From Plectosphaerella cucumerina (lineage: Eukaryota > Ascomycota > Sordariomycetes > Glomerellales > Plectosphaerellaceae): a stretch of DNA of 64,000 nt. Below are positions 46,756 through 59,163 of this stretch, piece by piece. Where the stretch lies: contig JAGPXD010000003.1 of the NCBI GenBank assembly GCA_020746995.1, positions 4,464,001-4,528,000 of the forward strand, read 5' to 3'. How positions within the stretch are numbered: position 1 is the first letter of the stretch; each line of letters starts with the position of its first letter. The notes beneath the pieces were generated by a model. That model did no database searches and was not told where the DNA came from. It saw nothing but the letters and a program-made list of their open reading frames with translations. The translations under genes and the position numbers were made by a program.

Positions 46756-48616
46756 ACGTAATCCACCACCGAGTAGCCTAAACCACCGAGTGGCCTAGCC
46801 CGCCTATATTCCACGGATCTATGTTATCGTTACGCGTTTATTCTACTACTCGAAATGGTATTACCTTCTAAAGAAAGCTAGATTATCCTTACTATCTAAG
46901 TAATAAAATCTAAACCGAAACTAAGTACTACGGGCGCTACGAAGATCTACGATATACCGAAGAGAACTCTCCTCCGTCGCCTATACGGGACTACTACCCG
47001 ACGCGATAGCCCTCCGAATACTACGAAATTAAATAAGCTGGAAGAGAAGATAATTATCGAATATATACTCGACCTGGATTTACGATTATACCCTCCTCGG
47101 TTAAGTAAGGTTAGAGATATAGCGAATAAGCTACTCGCGGAGCGCGACACGCTACCCGTCGGGATTAACTAGCCTTCGAGATTTATTAATCGATAACTAG
47201 AGCTCCGAATGTGTTTCTCTCGCCGATATAACTATAAGAGAGCCTAATATAAAGATCTAGTCGCGATAAATACGTAGTTTTATCTTATTACAAATATAGT
47301 CGCGAAATACAGTATAGTAGACTCCGATATCTATAACTTCGACAAGACCGGTTTCCAGATAGGTATTATCGGTAACGGAACCGTCGTTATAAACACGGAA
47401 AGATATTCTAACGTAAAGATAAAGTAGCCGGGTAATCGGGAATAGGTTATAGTAATCTAGGGCGTTAACGCGACCGGTTTCTATATCCCGCCGTATATAG
47501 TAGTTACGGGTAAATATCACCTCTCGACTTAGTACTAAGACAACACGATTCCACGTAACTAGAGGATCGTAACGTCTCTAAACGGCTGGATAATAAACAA
47601 AATTAGTATCGATTAGATTCGGTATTTTAACCGATATATAAAAACCAGAAAGTCGGGCGGGTATTACGTCTTTATTCTAGATAGCTACGAAAGTTACTAC
47701 TCCGTCGAATTTAAGCTCTACTATAAGGATAATAATATTATTATACTCTATATACCCCCTTACTCGTTATATCTACTCTAACCTCTTGATATTAGCTATT
47801 TCGGCCCGCTAAAGAAAGTATATAGTCGATAAATCGAGATTAAGATAAAGGCCGGTATAAGTTATATTACGAAGGAGGACTTCCTACCTGTATTTTCCGC
47901 TGTATTTCGAGATATAATAACGGAAAAAAATATCTAGGGTGGGTTTTAAGGGGTAGGGTTTATACCCTATAACCCGGTAGCGGTTCTCTCGAAACTAGAT
48001 ATAAAGTTAAAGATACCGACGCCGCCGGGGTTATCTTACGGCCTACCCGAACTATAGACTTCCTAAACGCCTATAACCGCTATAGAGGCTTATTTATAGT
48101 CTGATTTTATTAAAGGTCGGATTAGCTATTACAAGAGTAGCTTACTATTATTAATTTTAGATACTATTAAGTAGTTCTTAAGAGGTATATATAGTATAAT
48201 ATACTAGATCGCTCTTTTAAAGTCGGAGAACGTGATCCTTCGAGAGGAGAATATAACGCTTAGTCGATAACGGAGGGCTAAAAAAATATAACTACGGAAA
48301 GGAGGAAGCCTTACTCTAGGTGAGGGACAGGACTAGATTACCCAGAGGGAGGTAGATTCTCAGGTAAAGGAGGAAACACGTTAAAATCCGGGACTATTAA
48401 CACGGGCTACGCCGAAGAAACGGTACTATAGTGTCTACGGAAAGACTAGTTATAACGCGAGAACTTATCAGCAGGTTACTCTATTATTATCGGATAGTAA
48501 TAAGTAGCTTTTATTTTAATTAACTATTATACCGTTACGTAATAATAGCCTAGATCCGTGGAATATAGGCTAGCTAGGCTACTCGGTGGTTTAGGCCACT
48601 CGGTAGTGGATTACGT
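46756..48616 (+). mobile_element. Fot1/Pot2-type pogo element, full length
   Basis: This 1861-base element has inverted repeats of about 70 bases starting ACGTAATCCACCACCGAGTA, flanked by TA at 46754-46755 and 48617-48618. The size matches Fot1 (1.93 kb) and Pot2 (1.86 kb). It lies inside the 5' fragment of a related element and carries one degraded transposase frame. Confidence 0.87.
46855..48519 (+). pseudogene. Pogo-type DDE transposase, RIP-inactivated
   Basis: From ATG 46855 the frame shows an N-terminal HTH region (IYDIPKRTLLRRLYG near 46950), then the DDE core: IYNFDKTGFQIGI near 47330, FILDSYESYYSVEFK near 47680 and YIPPYSLYLLQPLDISYFGP near 47750-47815. A charged C-terminal tail follows. 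Stops inside are TAG or TAA where Gln or Trp is expected. Frames called on the opposite strand at 46947-47150 and 47257-47520 are shadows of this gene. Confidence 0.85.
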
Positions 48617-48779
48617 TAGTCTTAGTTACTTATACTTACTTACGGATAAAGCCCCCCCCTTACGGGGGAGGCTACCCGGCGGCCCGGAGTATCTTCTTTA
48701 TTATAGGTAGCTAGAGGTTAGTATTATTATAGGTATCCGTATACGGTTTTAATTAGCCGTATATAATATAGGAGGGAAG

Positions 48780-50831
48780 TTTATATAATAACTTAGTAAA
48801 TACTAAAGTCCCCGACTATAATATAATCCTCTTAATTAATTTATAAGGTAATTTTATACCTAATAAATAAGTCTTAGAGGTTTTTATTACTTATAAGGAG
48901 ACTACTTAAGAACTTATTATATATATCTATAATACTCTAACTTACGGATATTAAAGAGTCTCGAAAATATACTAGTATATCCGATAGTACTATAATAAGA
49001 ATGTTATATACCTTTAAGTATAGGAAGTACTTAAGACTTATAACCTCTACTATAAAAGTAAGGCTACTAGATATAAACCCTACGGAGAACTTAAGCCTCT
49101 ACCCGTAGCGGAAGGACTATAGATATCTATCTCTTTAGATTTTATTACAGACTTACCTAAATCTAAGGAACCGGTCTTAGGATAGTAGTATAATACTATC
49201 CTAGTTATTATCAATTACTTTACTAAATTCTCCTATTTTCTACTATACTTTAAAACGGGAACTACGGAAGACTTTATATATATCTTCCTACGTAATATCG
49301 CTATATAGTATAGTATACTAAAGGAACTTATTTCCGATTATAATAAGTTATTTATAAACTACTTTTAGAAAGGACTTATAAAGTAGCTTAGACCTAACTA
49401 CTATCTCTTAACTATATTCTATCTATAATTAGATAGATAAATAGAAAGGACTAACTAGACCCTTAAATAGTACCTTCGTTACTATATTAATAAACGACAG
49501 GATAACTAGGTTATACTACTACCGAAAGTATAGTTTACCTATAATAATATACCTAGTGAGTTAACTAAAATCTTACCTTTCTATACTAACTACGGATTTA
49601 ACTTAATAATATATAGAAAACCCAGGGAAACTTTAAAAACTCCTAAAACTACTAAACTAACTTAGGATATTAGGGATATTTATAATATACTACGTTAAGA
49701 CCTTTAACTAGTATATATTAGAATAACTAAATATACTAACTAGTTAAGGATAAAGGGACTATCCTTTAAGGAGGAGGATAAAATCTACCTTATTTATAAA
49801 AATATTAAAACTATATATCCTAATAGTAAGTTAGATTTTAAAAAGATTAACCCCTTTTGAATTTAGTAGAAAATCTCGGATACTAATTTTCGACTTTCCT
49901 TACCCGAGAATATAAAGATCTACCCGGTCTTTTATATTATACTACTCGAAGTAATACCCGGTAATATACTACTTAAGGAGGATCTTAAGGTAAATAATAC
50001 CGAGGAATATATAGTCGAGTAAATCCTTAACTACCGGATAAACTAGGACGGATAAGATAAATTCCTAGTTAAATAGGAAGGATATAGATATAAAGAAAAT
50101 ATATAGGAACTACTAGACTACCTTAAGAACTCCTAGCTTTAACTCTATTAGTTCTAGAACTAAGAAAGTCTATAGCTAACTAGTCTACTATACTAAAACT
50201 ACCTAAGGATATTATATCGGTAGCCGCCTCGGACTCTTACTACTCCTCTTTATCTAGATTATCTAAAGAAAGAGTATTCCGATAAATTATATCTATACCC
50301 TAAGACTATAATAAGTCTTTTTAACTTTATAAACGGATTAGATAAACTACTACCTTACTTATTTCGGTTTATACTTAATCTATTACTTATTTAGTATTAA
50401 GTAGTTTTTACTCCGCTACTTTTTTACTCTCTTAAATATATAATATTTTATTTATAATCCGAGAAGTTATATATACGTTAGTACCTTACCCCGTAAAAAA
50501 CACTAAGGAAGAAGAAGCTACCTACTAACTATAACCGAAATCCCCGAGCTATCGTAACTATAACTATAGTAAGTATACTCACGGTAGTATAAAACCCCTA
50601 ATACTATTATATAGTATATACTATACTTAGTATAGAAAGAATACGGTATTATTTCGAACCCGAATATATTAATTAGGAGGACCTAAGTATTACGATAATC
50701 GGTAGATAATACTTTTAATTTTAATTTCGAGACCCGGCTAGATATTATATTAACTAAGGAATATAGGAATAAATAGGCTATATAGCTAGGGGACTTACTA
50801 CTTATAGGTCGCTAGGATATTAACTATAAGG
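48780..50831 (+). pseudogene. Ty3/Gypsy chromovirus Pol, 3' part
   Basis: The plus strand reads, in order, a zinc-binding region preceding KPYGELKPLP near 49085, integrase core ISLDFITDLPKSKEP (49130), DRQTERTNQTL-like near 49430 (with RIP-type changes), then a chromodomain VEQILNYRINQDG...FLVKQEGYRYKENIQEL (49985-50140). Reverse transcriptase is missing at the 5' side. The 3' untranslated part runs to the LTR at 50832. The reverse duplicate is at about 62301-64000 and continues past the window. Confidence 0.82.
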
Positions 50832-51332
50832 AGGGGAATTTTATAATACCTAGACGGTATACCCTGGAAATAAGGTTATCTACACAGCTATTAGGCGACT
50901 AGTTAGGGAAGATTATATAAGGCTAGGACTTATTATAGGAATAATAAGGATATATAGACTAACTTAGGTTATAATTACTATAATTACTCCGCTAAGGCTA
51001 GTAATTACGGTAAGTAGGATATAGTAATTACTATAATTACTACGGGACTAGGAATAATTAGGGTAATTAGACAGGTCGGACTATAAGTATATAGCGAGGT
51101 ACTAGCTAGGCTTATACCTCTAGATAGCTTATAATAGTAATTAATTTAAGTCTGTATTAGAAACCTCCTTAGCCTATAGTAAAGAAGTGTAATACTTTAC
51201 GATATTATAATAAGTACGATAATAACGATAGCTATAATATATTACTCTCTAGTTACCTAGTACGTACTGCTAGTATATACTACCGCCTCTCCAGACTATC
51301 TATCTTAGGAAGATTATACCTGGGTCGTAACA
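50832..51332 (+). mobile_element. 3' LTR of the chromovirus relic
   Basis: This 501-base LTR begins TATAATACC (from TGTAATACC) and ends ACCTGGGTCGTAACA. The 3' half is close to the solo LTR at 56192; the 5' half differs, so it is another subfamily. It abuts the interior of a hAT-like MITE at 51333, meaning that the retroelement was inserted in that MITE. Confidence 0.72.
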
Positions 51333-52075
51333 CCTAAGCGCTACCTATTACCTAAAACCCGAGGTATAAGTAATTCAGCCCGCGCCTTACCCTAGGGCGG
51401 AAATCTTAATATAGCTAAAGTGTTTACTAAGCCTAATCGGGATTCTACCGCCCGCGCCTGCCCGCTGTATCTTAGGTTAACCCGAATAGCTTTAATTAAC
51501 GACCTTACGACCGGCAGATTAGAGCCCTCGCGATCGCTTTAATTAAGTACTTATAACCGGTAGTTTAATCGGCGACCCTTACGCCCGGGCACGCCGATTA
51601 GTAACCTCGCGATCGCTTTAATTAAACACTTACAACCGGTAGTTTAATTAAACCGTTACGCCCGGGCGCGCCCCTCGCGATTACTTTAATTAACACCCTT
51701 ACGACCAGCGTTTTTAAGCCCTTACAACCGGCGTTTTTAAACCCTTACAACCGGTATTTTTAAGCCCTTACGACCGGTAGGTTAATTAAACCCTTCCGCC
51801 CGGGCGCGCCTATCTACAACCTCGCGATAGCTTTAAATCGCGCCGATCGGCGACCTCGCGATGGCTTTAATTAAAACTACAGGCCTTATACGATAAGTGC
51901 TTTAGTAGGTTAAGCTAGCGAGTCTTTAGTAGATATAAAAACAGCTATTTCTAGCTATAACCTAATATAAGCTAAGGATAGGTTTAGATAAAAAAGCCGT
52001 TTAATCGGGTTGTTATAGTCCGCCCCATTTTTTACTACCTCTCTAGCTATCTATACTACCTCTCTAGACAGGCCC
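51333..52075 (-). mobile_element. hAT-like MITE, copy C (one end lost)
   Basis: The interior repeats (ACCGGTAGTTTAAT, CTCGCGATCGC) and the right terminus ending CTCTCTAGACAGGCCC are present, in copy-B orientation. The left terminus is replaced by the chromovirus LTR. The exact reverse copy is at 61057-61799. Confidence 0.82.
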
Positions 52076-52131
52076 CTATATAAATATTACTCAGTAGTTA
52101 TAAAGAATATACTAAATAAAAGTAATTAAAG

Positions 52132-52400
52132 TATTATAACCTAGGTATAATCTTCTAAAGATATATAGTCTAGAGAGGTAGTAGTATATACTAATAGTAT
52201 ATACTAAGTAACTAAAAAGTAATATATTACACTAGTTATTATTATTATATTTATTATAATATAGTAAAGTATTATACTTCTTTACTATAAGTTAAGGAGG
52301 TTTCTAATAAAGACTCAAATTAATTACTATTATAAATCTAAATAGAGTTATATACTATAAGGTAGTATCTTATATAGACGGAGGTTCCTAGGGATTAAAT
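52132..52400 (-). mobile_element. LTR fragment, reverse orientation
   Basis: Read on the minus strand this matches the 3' half of the LTR at 56192, up to its terminus at 52132. Its 5' half is missing and it continues directly into a Gypsy RT fragment. It is mirrored at 60732-61000. Confidence 0.65.
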
Positions 52401-52429
52401 TAGAGTTTTATATATAACTTAGTGTCCTA

Positions 52430-52666
52430 TAGGCGGCTAGGTACTTATTTTAGTATAGTAGTATACTTATCCCTAGTCTTAGAATAGTTTAGGATATTAT
52501 CTAGGTAGATAATATAGACTAGATCTAAGAGATTAGTAAGTACTTAGTAAATATATACCTAGAAAGTCCCTAGGGTATTAGTAAGGCCGAACGATATAAC
52601 TATATACTTAAAGTAGCCGTACCGAGTATAAAATACTATCTTCTACTATATTAATAGTAGCTACTA
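52430..52666 (-). pseudogene. Ty3/Gypsy reverse transcriptase fragment
   Basis: On the minus strand the RT core reads RTRYGYFEYIVMPFGLTNTP followed by a YLDNIL catalytic region (YLDDIL in intact elements). It is interrupted at 52667 by the start of an LTR. The mirror copy at 60466-60702 reads on the plus strand. Confidence 0.82.
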
Positions 52667-53836
52667 TGTCGAATAAATAGTACTACTATATAGTATAAAT
52701 ATAGTAGTACTCGCGGAAGAATCGAAAGTCGAAAGTCTGTATCGAAGAAATAGTTATTACTTATACGTATTAATAGTAATAAGTAACACTATTAAGTAGT
52801 AAAAGATAGTAGTATAAAGGTAGTAGTAGTAATAGTAGTAATAGTAGTAATAGTAGTAATAGTAGTAATAGTAGTAATAGTAGTAATAGTAGTAATAGTA
52901 GTAATAGTAGTAATAGTAGTAATAGTAGTAATAGTAGTAATAGTAGTAATAGTAGTAATAGTAGTAATAGTAGTAATAGTAGTAATAGTAGTAATAGTAG
53001 TAATAGTAGTAATAGTAGTAATAGTAGTAATAGTAGTAATAGTAGTAATAGTAGTAATAGTAGTAATAGTAGTAATAGTAGTAATAGTAGTAATAGTAGT
53101 AATAGTAGTAATAATAGTAGTAGGTAGGAGGTAGTAGTAGTTATTGTAGTAGGTGATCTGTATGATTATAAAAGAAGGAAAATAAAACTCCTTAAGTCGA
53201 GGGGGTTGACTTTCTTTTATAGAAAATTCGTCCCTATAGAAATCGGTACGTAGATACGTACCCTGAAATTACCGAGAAAACCGACCCCGAGTCGGTATTT
53301 TAATCCCCGGTTAGATCCCTACTACGGTGAATTAATTCACCGATTAGATCCCTACTACGGTAAAATAATTTACCGTAGTACGTTACGCTTCGGTATTTTA
53401 TTTACCGACGTAAACCTTAAATACCCCGAGGTAAATAGCCGATATCTCCGATATATATATATATATATATAACTATTATAAGTATACTATATAGCCTATA
53501 TAGGCTTAGTTATATATAGTAGATCTAGAGATAATCGATTTACTACTTTGAAAGTTTCTAACCGTCGAGTTGTGAACTTTCGGAATTCTTAGATTTATAT
53601 AATTATATATAGCGCTAAGTACTAGGAGTACTAGGCTATAAATAATTCTATATATAGATAACGTAGTATCGAATATATAGCTATAGTTATAATATAGTAA
53701 TATAAAGCTTAACGCCTGATATTAGTAATCTAAGAGATTTTAGTTAGTTACGAGATTTTAAGACTTCGGTAGAATACTCCCTATATTAATAGTATTTATA
53801 TAGTATAGTATAGATATATAGTATATATATTTAATA
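52667..53836 (+). mobile_element. LTR at the inner edge of the left arm
   Basis: This is the same LTR as 36290-37154, here 1170 bases because of an expanded hexanucleotide array. It begins TGTCGAATAAATAG and ends TTTAATA. The 5 bases before it (TACTA) are not repeated after it (CTATT), so it is not a simple insertion; its end is a rearrangement boundary. Confidence 0.83.
52820..53137 (+). repeat. AGTAAT hexanucleotide microsatellite, left arm
   Basis: About 50 near-perfect tandem units of TAGTAA/AGTAAT lie inside the LTR. The solo LTR at 36290 has only a short TAG tract at this place. The right-arm counterpart (59863-60312) is 132 bases longer. Confidence 0.92.
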
Positions 53837-53923
53837 CTATTATATATAGAGAGTATTCTATTAGAGATATATATTATAAGATAAATATAATATAACTATA
53901 AGATAACTATACTTGTATCTCTA

Positions 53924-53985
53924 TATAACTATAACTATAACTATAACTATAACTATAACTATAACTATAACTATAACTATAACCT
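53924..53985 (+). repeat. AACTAT hexanucleotide repeat
   Basis: About ten tandem units of CTATAA lie just inside the left arm's inner edge. The unit differs from the LTR microsatellite and from telomeric TTAGGG. Confidence 0.88.
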
Positions 53986-54109
53986 ATACTCTCTGTAAGT
54001 CCTCTCCCTTACTATAGAACTAGGATAACTACGTAGGAAGACTACTACTAACGTAGGAACGGATTCCCCGAATACCTCGAAGGTCTACTACCGACATAAG
54101 ACCTACTAT

Positions 54110-54240
54110 ACTAGTATAACCGGATCCGTATAACCGGATACGTATAACCGGATCCGTATACTATACTATACTATATCCGTATAACCGGATCCGTAGAACC
54201 GGATCCGGATATCTAGATCTACCGGATCTAGATAATAATA
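54110..54240 (+). repeat. Minisatellite with CCGGATCCG units
   Basis: Units of ATAACCGGATCCGT (14 bases) are repeated about five times with small changes, followed by CCGGATCTAGAT-like variants. The repeat is GC-richer than its surroundings. Confidence 0.8.
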
Positions 54241-54904
54241 GCGAAGGAATAACCGAGGATAATAGATCTAGAGATCTATATATATAGAGGGTAATTCCCA
54301 AGGAAAGGAACTTAGAAGAAGCATCTCTAACACACACTTATATAATACACCTATCTTTCTAATACTACTTCCTTACTCTTTATATCCCAGTTATCTTCTT
54401 ACTACTATAGTATCCTATACTATATAGTATATCTATTACTTCCCTGCCTTTACTACTATTACATTGTAGATATACCACCTTATATCCTCATGTACCTTTA
54501 ACAAGATACGGATCTCGAGGTATATAGTCTCTTAATTAATACTTTCTTAGTTATACTATATAAGCCCGCCTTCTACGGGTCTTAGTTAGTAAGGGTATCT
54601 CTTACGGTTTATTATAAGTCTAAGTTACTATTAAAGTTATAATAATATATAGTTCCCCTATACTCTACTATCTAGGAGTACTATATACTTATACCTTTAT
54701 AGGGTAACTTTTAATATAAAATAGTCAGAGTCGCTTTTATTATATACTATCTTATATAAAATCCTAACGGATTTTATTTCTACCTATTCTTACTTTTATA
54801 AGAGTAGTATAATTCTTTTCCTAAGTTATTATAGTATTTATACTTTATTTTAGGTTATTAAGAGGAAGAATTTAATAACCCGGATTTTCTTTTTCTAACT
54901 TTAT
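54241..54904. other. Unassigned RIP-degraded sequence
   Basis: TpA-rich DNA between the minisatellite and the MULE terminal fragment. No motif was recognised. Confidence 0.4.
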
Positions 54905-55136
54905 CCGATATAGAAATACTAATACCTATTAACAGCTAGTCCCGTTAATTAGTCTAAAAAGGAGGTAGTAGAATTATCTATCTTCGATAAGGGGAAAAAG
55001 GGGAAAAGGAGACTTCGTAGCAAAGACACCGCGAAGCCAGAAGTAAGCCGGGGCGAGGATTAGTTACGTAGCTAGGCCCGGTTAGCCGAGTTATTACCGG
55101 GAACCACCCGTAGGTATCAGCCTGTAATAATACCTT
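54905..55136 (-). mobile_element. MULE terminal fragment
   Basis: This is the reverse copy of 45157-45365, including the phrase CTATCTTCGATAAGGGG and the terminus ending AATAATACC. Only the terminal region remains. Confidence 0.72.
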
Positions 55137-55287
55137 AGGTTTAGTAACCTAAAGCGGGTAAGTTAGTAATTAAGTTATAATAGATAATAAGTAACTCTAG
55201 GGTTATAAATAAGTTAAGATATTACTATTCTTTATTTTCCTAAAGGGTCCTTTTAGCTTTTTAGTAATCGAGTTTATAGTTACTTTA

Positions 55288-55905
55288 GGGCCTATCTAGA
55301 AGGTACGTATAGATAGCTACTAAGCCTGTAAATACTAGAGCCGATCGTACTAACCCGATTAAACTATTATTATATAAAAAACTATCGCTAGGCTATATAA
55401 ATCCCTAGCTAAAAATAGGGATTTTTATATACCCTAAAGACTTCCTGTATACAGGATTATTAGCCCGCTAGGTATACCTATCCTGTAGGTATTTATAGCT
55501 ATCACGAGGTTACCGATTAGCGCGCCCGGGCGTAGGTTTAATTAAACTACCGGTCGTAAGCATTTAATTAAATCGCCGGTCGTAAAGGCGTTAATTAAAA
55601 CTATCGCGAGGGGCACTCTCTACCAGTCGTAAGGGTCGCCGATTAAGCTACCGGTTATAAGCGTTTAATTAAAGCTATCGCGAGATTACTAATCGGTGTA
55701 GGCGGGCACGGGCGGGTATAGGCGGTAGAATTCTTAAAAGGGCTTAGTAGGCGCTTAGGCTATACTAAGTTTCCGCTTTAGGCTTAATACCTAGGTAAAT
55801 ACCTAAGTCCTATAGTTTAGCCCGATAGCGGGAGCTTAGGCTACCGGCGGGCCCCCACTTTTTACAGGCTTACTAGCCAAACGTACGGGCTTTCTAGATA
55901 GGCCC
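55288..55905 (+). mobile_element. hAT-like MITE, copy D (divergent)
   Basis: This 618-base copy starts GGGCCTATCTAGAAGG and ends CTTTCTAGATAGGCCC. It is flanked by TTACTTTA (55280-55287) and TTGCTTTA (55906-55913), an 8-base duplication differing by one RIP-type transition. Its interior keeps CGCGCCCGGGCG and the GGTCGTAAG units. Confidence 0.83.
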
Positions 55906-55933
55906 TTGCTTTAGTTATTTAAGTCTATTTTAA

Positions 55934-56955
55934 AGGCCTGTCTAGAAGGGCCGGACGTTTAGCTAGCAGGGCCGGAAAAAATAGGGGCAGACTAAGCTAA
56001 CCCGATTTAGCGGTTTTTCTATCCGAACTTATCCTTAGATTATATAAAGTCCTAGCTAAAAATAGCTGTTTTTATATCTACTAAAGACTCCCCTAGCTTA
56101 ACCTGCAACAGTACTTATCGTACAGGGCCTATAAGTCCGGTTGAAGCTATCACGAGGTCGCTAATCGGCGCTATTTAAAGCTATCGCGAGGTGTAATACC
56201 CAAGCAGGCTGCAGGTCACTCGGCCTAAGACCCCGCGGAAGCTAACCCCCTTAGGTAATTAGGCGTACAGACTAAGTGCGGACTATAGATTACGAACGCT
56301 AAGAGAGTAAGCCTATTTAAGGCTCTACTCCGGGTTCGCTATAAATACCCTAGATATTTAATAAAAGGTAGGGGCTATTATTATATAATATAGATTATAG
56401 TTATTATAATAGTAATCTAATAGTCGGCTTACGATAGATTATAAAGTAATCTAGTATAATCCCTAGGAACCTCTATCTATATAAGATACTACCTTATAGT
56501 ATATAGCTCTACCTAGATTTACGATAGTAATTAATTTAAGTCTTTATTAGAAACCTCCTTAGCCTATAGTAAAGAAGTATAATACTTTACGATATTACGA
56601 TAAGTACGATAACGACGATAGCTACGATATATTACTTATTAGTTACCTTGTACGTACTACTAGTATACACCACCTCGATTCCAGACTATATATCTTCGGA
56701 AGATTGTACCTGGGTTGTAATATAAGGTTACCGATCGGTACGCCCGGGTATAAGGGTTTAATTAAACTACCGGTCGCAAGCTATTAATTAAAGTAATCGC
56801 GAGGGGTACTCTCTACCGGTTATAAGGTTATTAATTAAAGTAATCGCGAGGGGTATACCCGGGCGTAAGGGTTTAATTAAACTACCGGTTATAAGTGTTT
56901 AAAACTACTAGTCGTAACAGCGTTAATTAAAGCTATATAGCGATACTAATACCTA
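55934..56955 (+). mobile_element. hAT-like MITE, copy E (split by a solo LTR)
   Basis: The left end (AGGCCTGTCTAGAAGGG) and interior run to 56191. A solo LTR interrupts, and the interior resumes at 56728 with TTACCGATCGG, exactly where the unbroken copies continue. No right terminus is found; similarity fades near 56955. Confidence 0.75.
56192..56722 (+). mobile_element. Solo LTR inside MITE copy E
   Basis: This 531-base LTR begins TGTAATACCCAAGCAGGCTG and ends GGGTTGTAATA. The flanks are CGAGG (56187-56191) and TAAGG (56723-56727), a 5-base duplication altered by two transitions. Intact MITEs read CGAGG once at this site, which confirms the insertion point. Confidence 0.85.
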
Positions 56956-58388
56956 TACCGACTAGTAACCTAGCGATCAGGCTATTAACTACGGAAATAG
57001 AGTACTAGCTCGGGAAAGTAGCCTGTTACAAGGTACCTAGTATAGCCGGTAGGGCTATCTATAGTAAGGCTATTAGTAGCGTTATTCTTATAATAGTTTC
57101 CTTAGTATTAAAGTATAATCCTATACGTATTAAGTAAGGCTATCTATAGGTCGCTTCTAACTACGATATAACTATAGATCTATAAGTTATCTCCCGTAGT
57201 AAGCTTATCCTCTTTATCCTACCTAATCTATAAATCTAGGAGCCACTTATACTATATAGAAATAAGGCTATCGCTAGCCTTACTACTATTAGCCTTACTA
57301 CTAGTTAGATTATTATCTTTACTATCTTCTAGGGCCGTTATAAACTATACTAACCGGCGTAGTACTATAGTTCCTACCTTATAGGGATTATCGCTATCTA
57401 GGCCAGGGCTCGGGCTAGGGGTAGGGCTCGGGGTAGGTATAGGCGTATAGTAAAGCCGTTACCGCCCGCCCCTACCCCTAGTACTAGATATTAGCTAACC
57501 GGGGATAGATACTAGCCTAACGGGTATAGTTAAGGGGGGTACTACTATTACCTCCGCGATCTTATTATTTTCGATATTTTCGAAGGATAAGGGTATATAG
57601 TATATACCGTAGGCTCTATAGTTCCTTCCCTTTATTATCTTCTAAATCGTAACGGAGCTATAACGGCGGCCTTTTCCGTATATAACTACTAACTTACGAG
57701 TTTCTAAAGATATAGGGAGAGGTATAGATAAGGGCGGATTACTATCCTTACCGTTATAATCCTAGTATTCTTAGGCGCCGCTAGCGGGCTAGATATCTAC
57801 TAGGCGGTACTACTACTAGTAGATATCGATTTCCGCTATCTCTAGCGGTTAGCGGTTATATAAGTAAGGGTATAAGCGGTAGTAGTAGGGTAAGCCTATC
57901 ACGATATTTAGGCGGTTAAAACTATTACTATAGATCTACTACTCCGCTATTAAGGGGGGTAGCGGTACTCCCGTAGATAGCCGCCTAGGTAGAGTAGTAA
58001 TCTCGTCCTATAGGATCTCTATAGCCTATATTACTACTTTACTCCTAATCTCCTAGAAGATATCTACCTATAGGGAAAATACTACCTTATTAAACTATTT
58101 TTTATATTCTAGTAAGAGTTTAGAAATCTATATCGACTAGTATAGTTATAACTTCCGGAAAACCGTTATTAGATTATTAATACTAAATACTAGGAAGGCC
58201 TTTAGACTAGTATAGGATAACTTAGTAATAGATATTATAAAATACCTAAAGTATACTACTTAGTTAACCTAGAAGGCGATAATCTTAGGGCTATATAGTT
58301 TAATCTATATCTTTATAGTATAGGTAATAACGTTAGGATAAATATAACTAAACCTACGGAATACTATAAGCTATATATTATACTACTA
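56956..58388. other. Unassigned relic sequence
   Basis: RIP-degraded DNA with a GC-rich patch at 57405-57480 built of GGGCTCGGG and GGGGTAGG phrases. No protein motif was recognised. Confidence 0.4.
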
Positions 58389-59163
58389 ACGTATTATATA
58401 AGTAAGCTAGCTACCTAAGCGGGCTAGCTACGTAACCCTTATTCTACGGAACTAAGCTTTTACCCCGTACTAGTATAATAGTTAATTAAAATAAAACCTA
58501 CTTATTATTATCCGATAGTAATAAAGTAACTTACTAATAAACTCTTATATTATAACTAGTTTTTCCGTAGATACTATAGTACTATTTCTTTAGTATTACC
58601 CGTATCGATAGTCCCGGATTTTAATATATCTCCTCCTTTACCTAAGAATCTACCTCCCTCTAGGTAATCTAGTCCTATCCCTCGCCTAGAGTAAAACTCC
58701 CTCCTTTTTATAGTTATACTTTTTTAGCCCTATAACGCTAGTTAAGGGTTATATTCTCCTCTTAAAGGATTACGACCTCGGACTTTAAAAGGGTAATCTA
58801 GTATATAATACCCCGTATACCCTTTACTAGGAAGTTAATAGTATTAAGAATTAACGTCGGTAAGTTACTCTTATAATAGTTAATCCGACCTTTAATAAAA
58901 TCGGACTATAAAACAGCTTCAGCGGTAGTTATAAGTATCTAGGAGGTCTAGAGGTCGGGTAGCCTATAAGATAACCCTAGTAGTATCGGTATCTTAAACT
59001 TTATATCTAGCTTCGAGAGAACTACTTCCGGGTTATAGGGTATAATTCTAATACCTCGAAAACTACTCTAGATATTTCTTTCCGTTATTATATCTCGGAA
59101 TATAGTAGAAAATACAGGTAGGAAGTCCTCCTTCATAATATAGTTTATACTAGCCTTTATTTT
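58389..59163 (-). pseudogene. Pot2-like element, 3' part
   Basis: The reverse strand carries the last third of a pogo transposase closely related to the element at 46756, plus its 3' terminus with AAGCTAGCTACC, next to TA at 58387-58388. It is cut at 59163 by the end of an LTR, in the region matching about 47845 of the complete element. Confidence 0.8.

Larger units (their letters stand above)
49132..53836 (+). repeat. Left arm of the giant inverted repeat
   Basis: This segment pairs with 59164-64000 in reverse complement. Positions paired at 49132/64000 and 52664/60468 both sum to 113132, so there is no net insertion or deletion over those 3.5 kb. Inside the microsatellite the sum changes to 113000 and remains so at 53770/59230. 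The inner edge coincides with the LTR end at 53836. The true outer edge is not known because the right arm leaves the window. Confidence 0.93.

Noticed and set aside
46947..47520. Two intact minus-strand frames in the AT-rich block
   Set aside because: They lie antisense to the pogo transposase, whose DDE motifs are clear on the plus strand.
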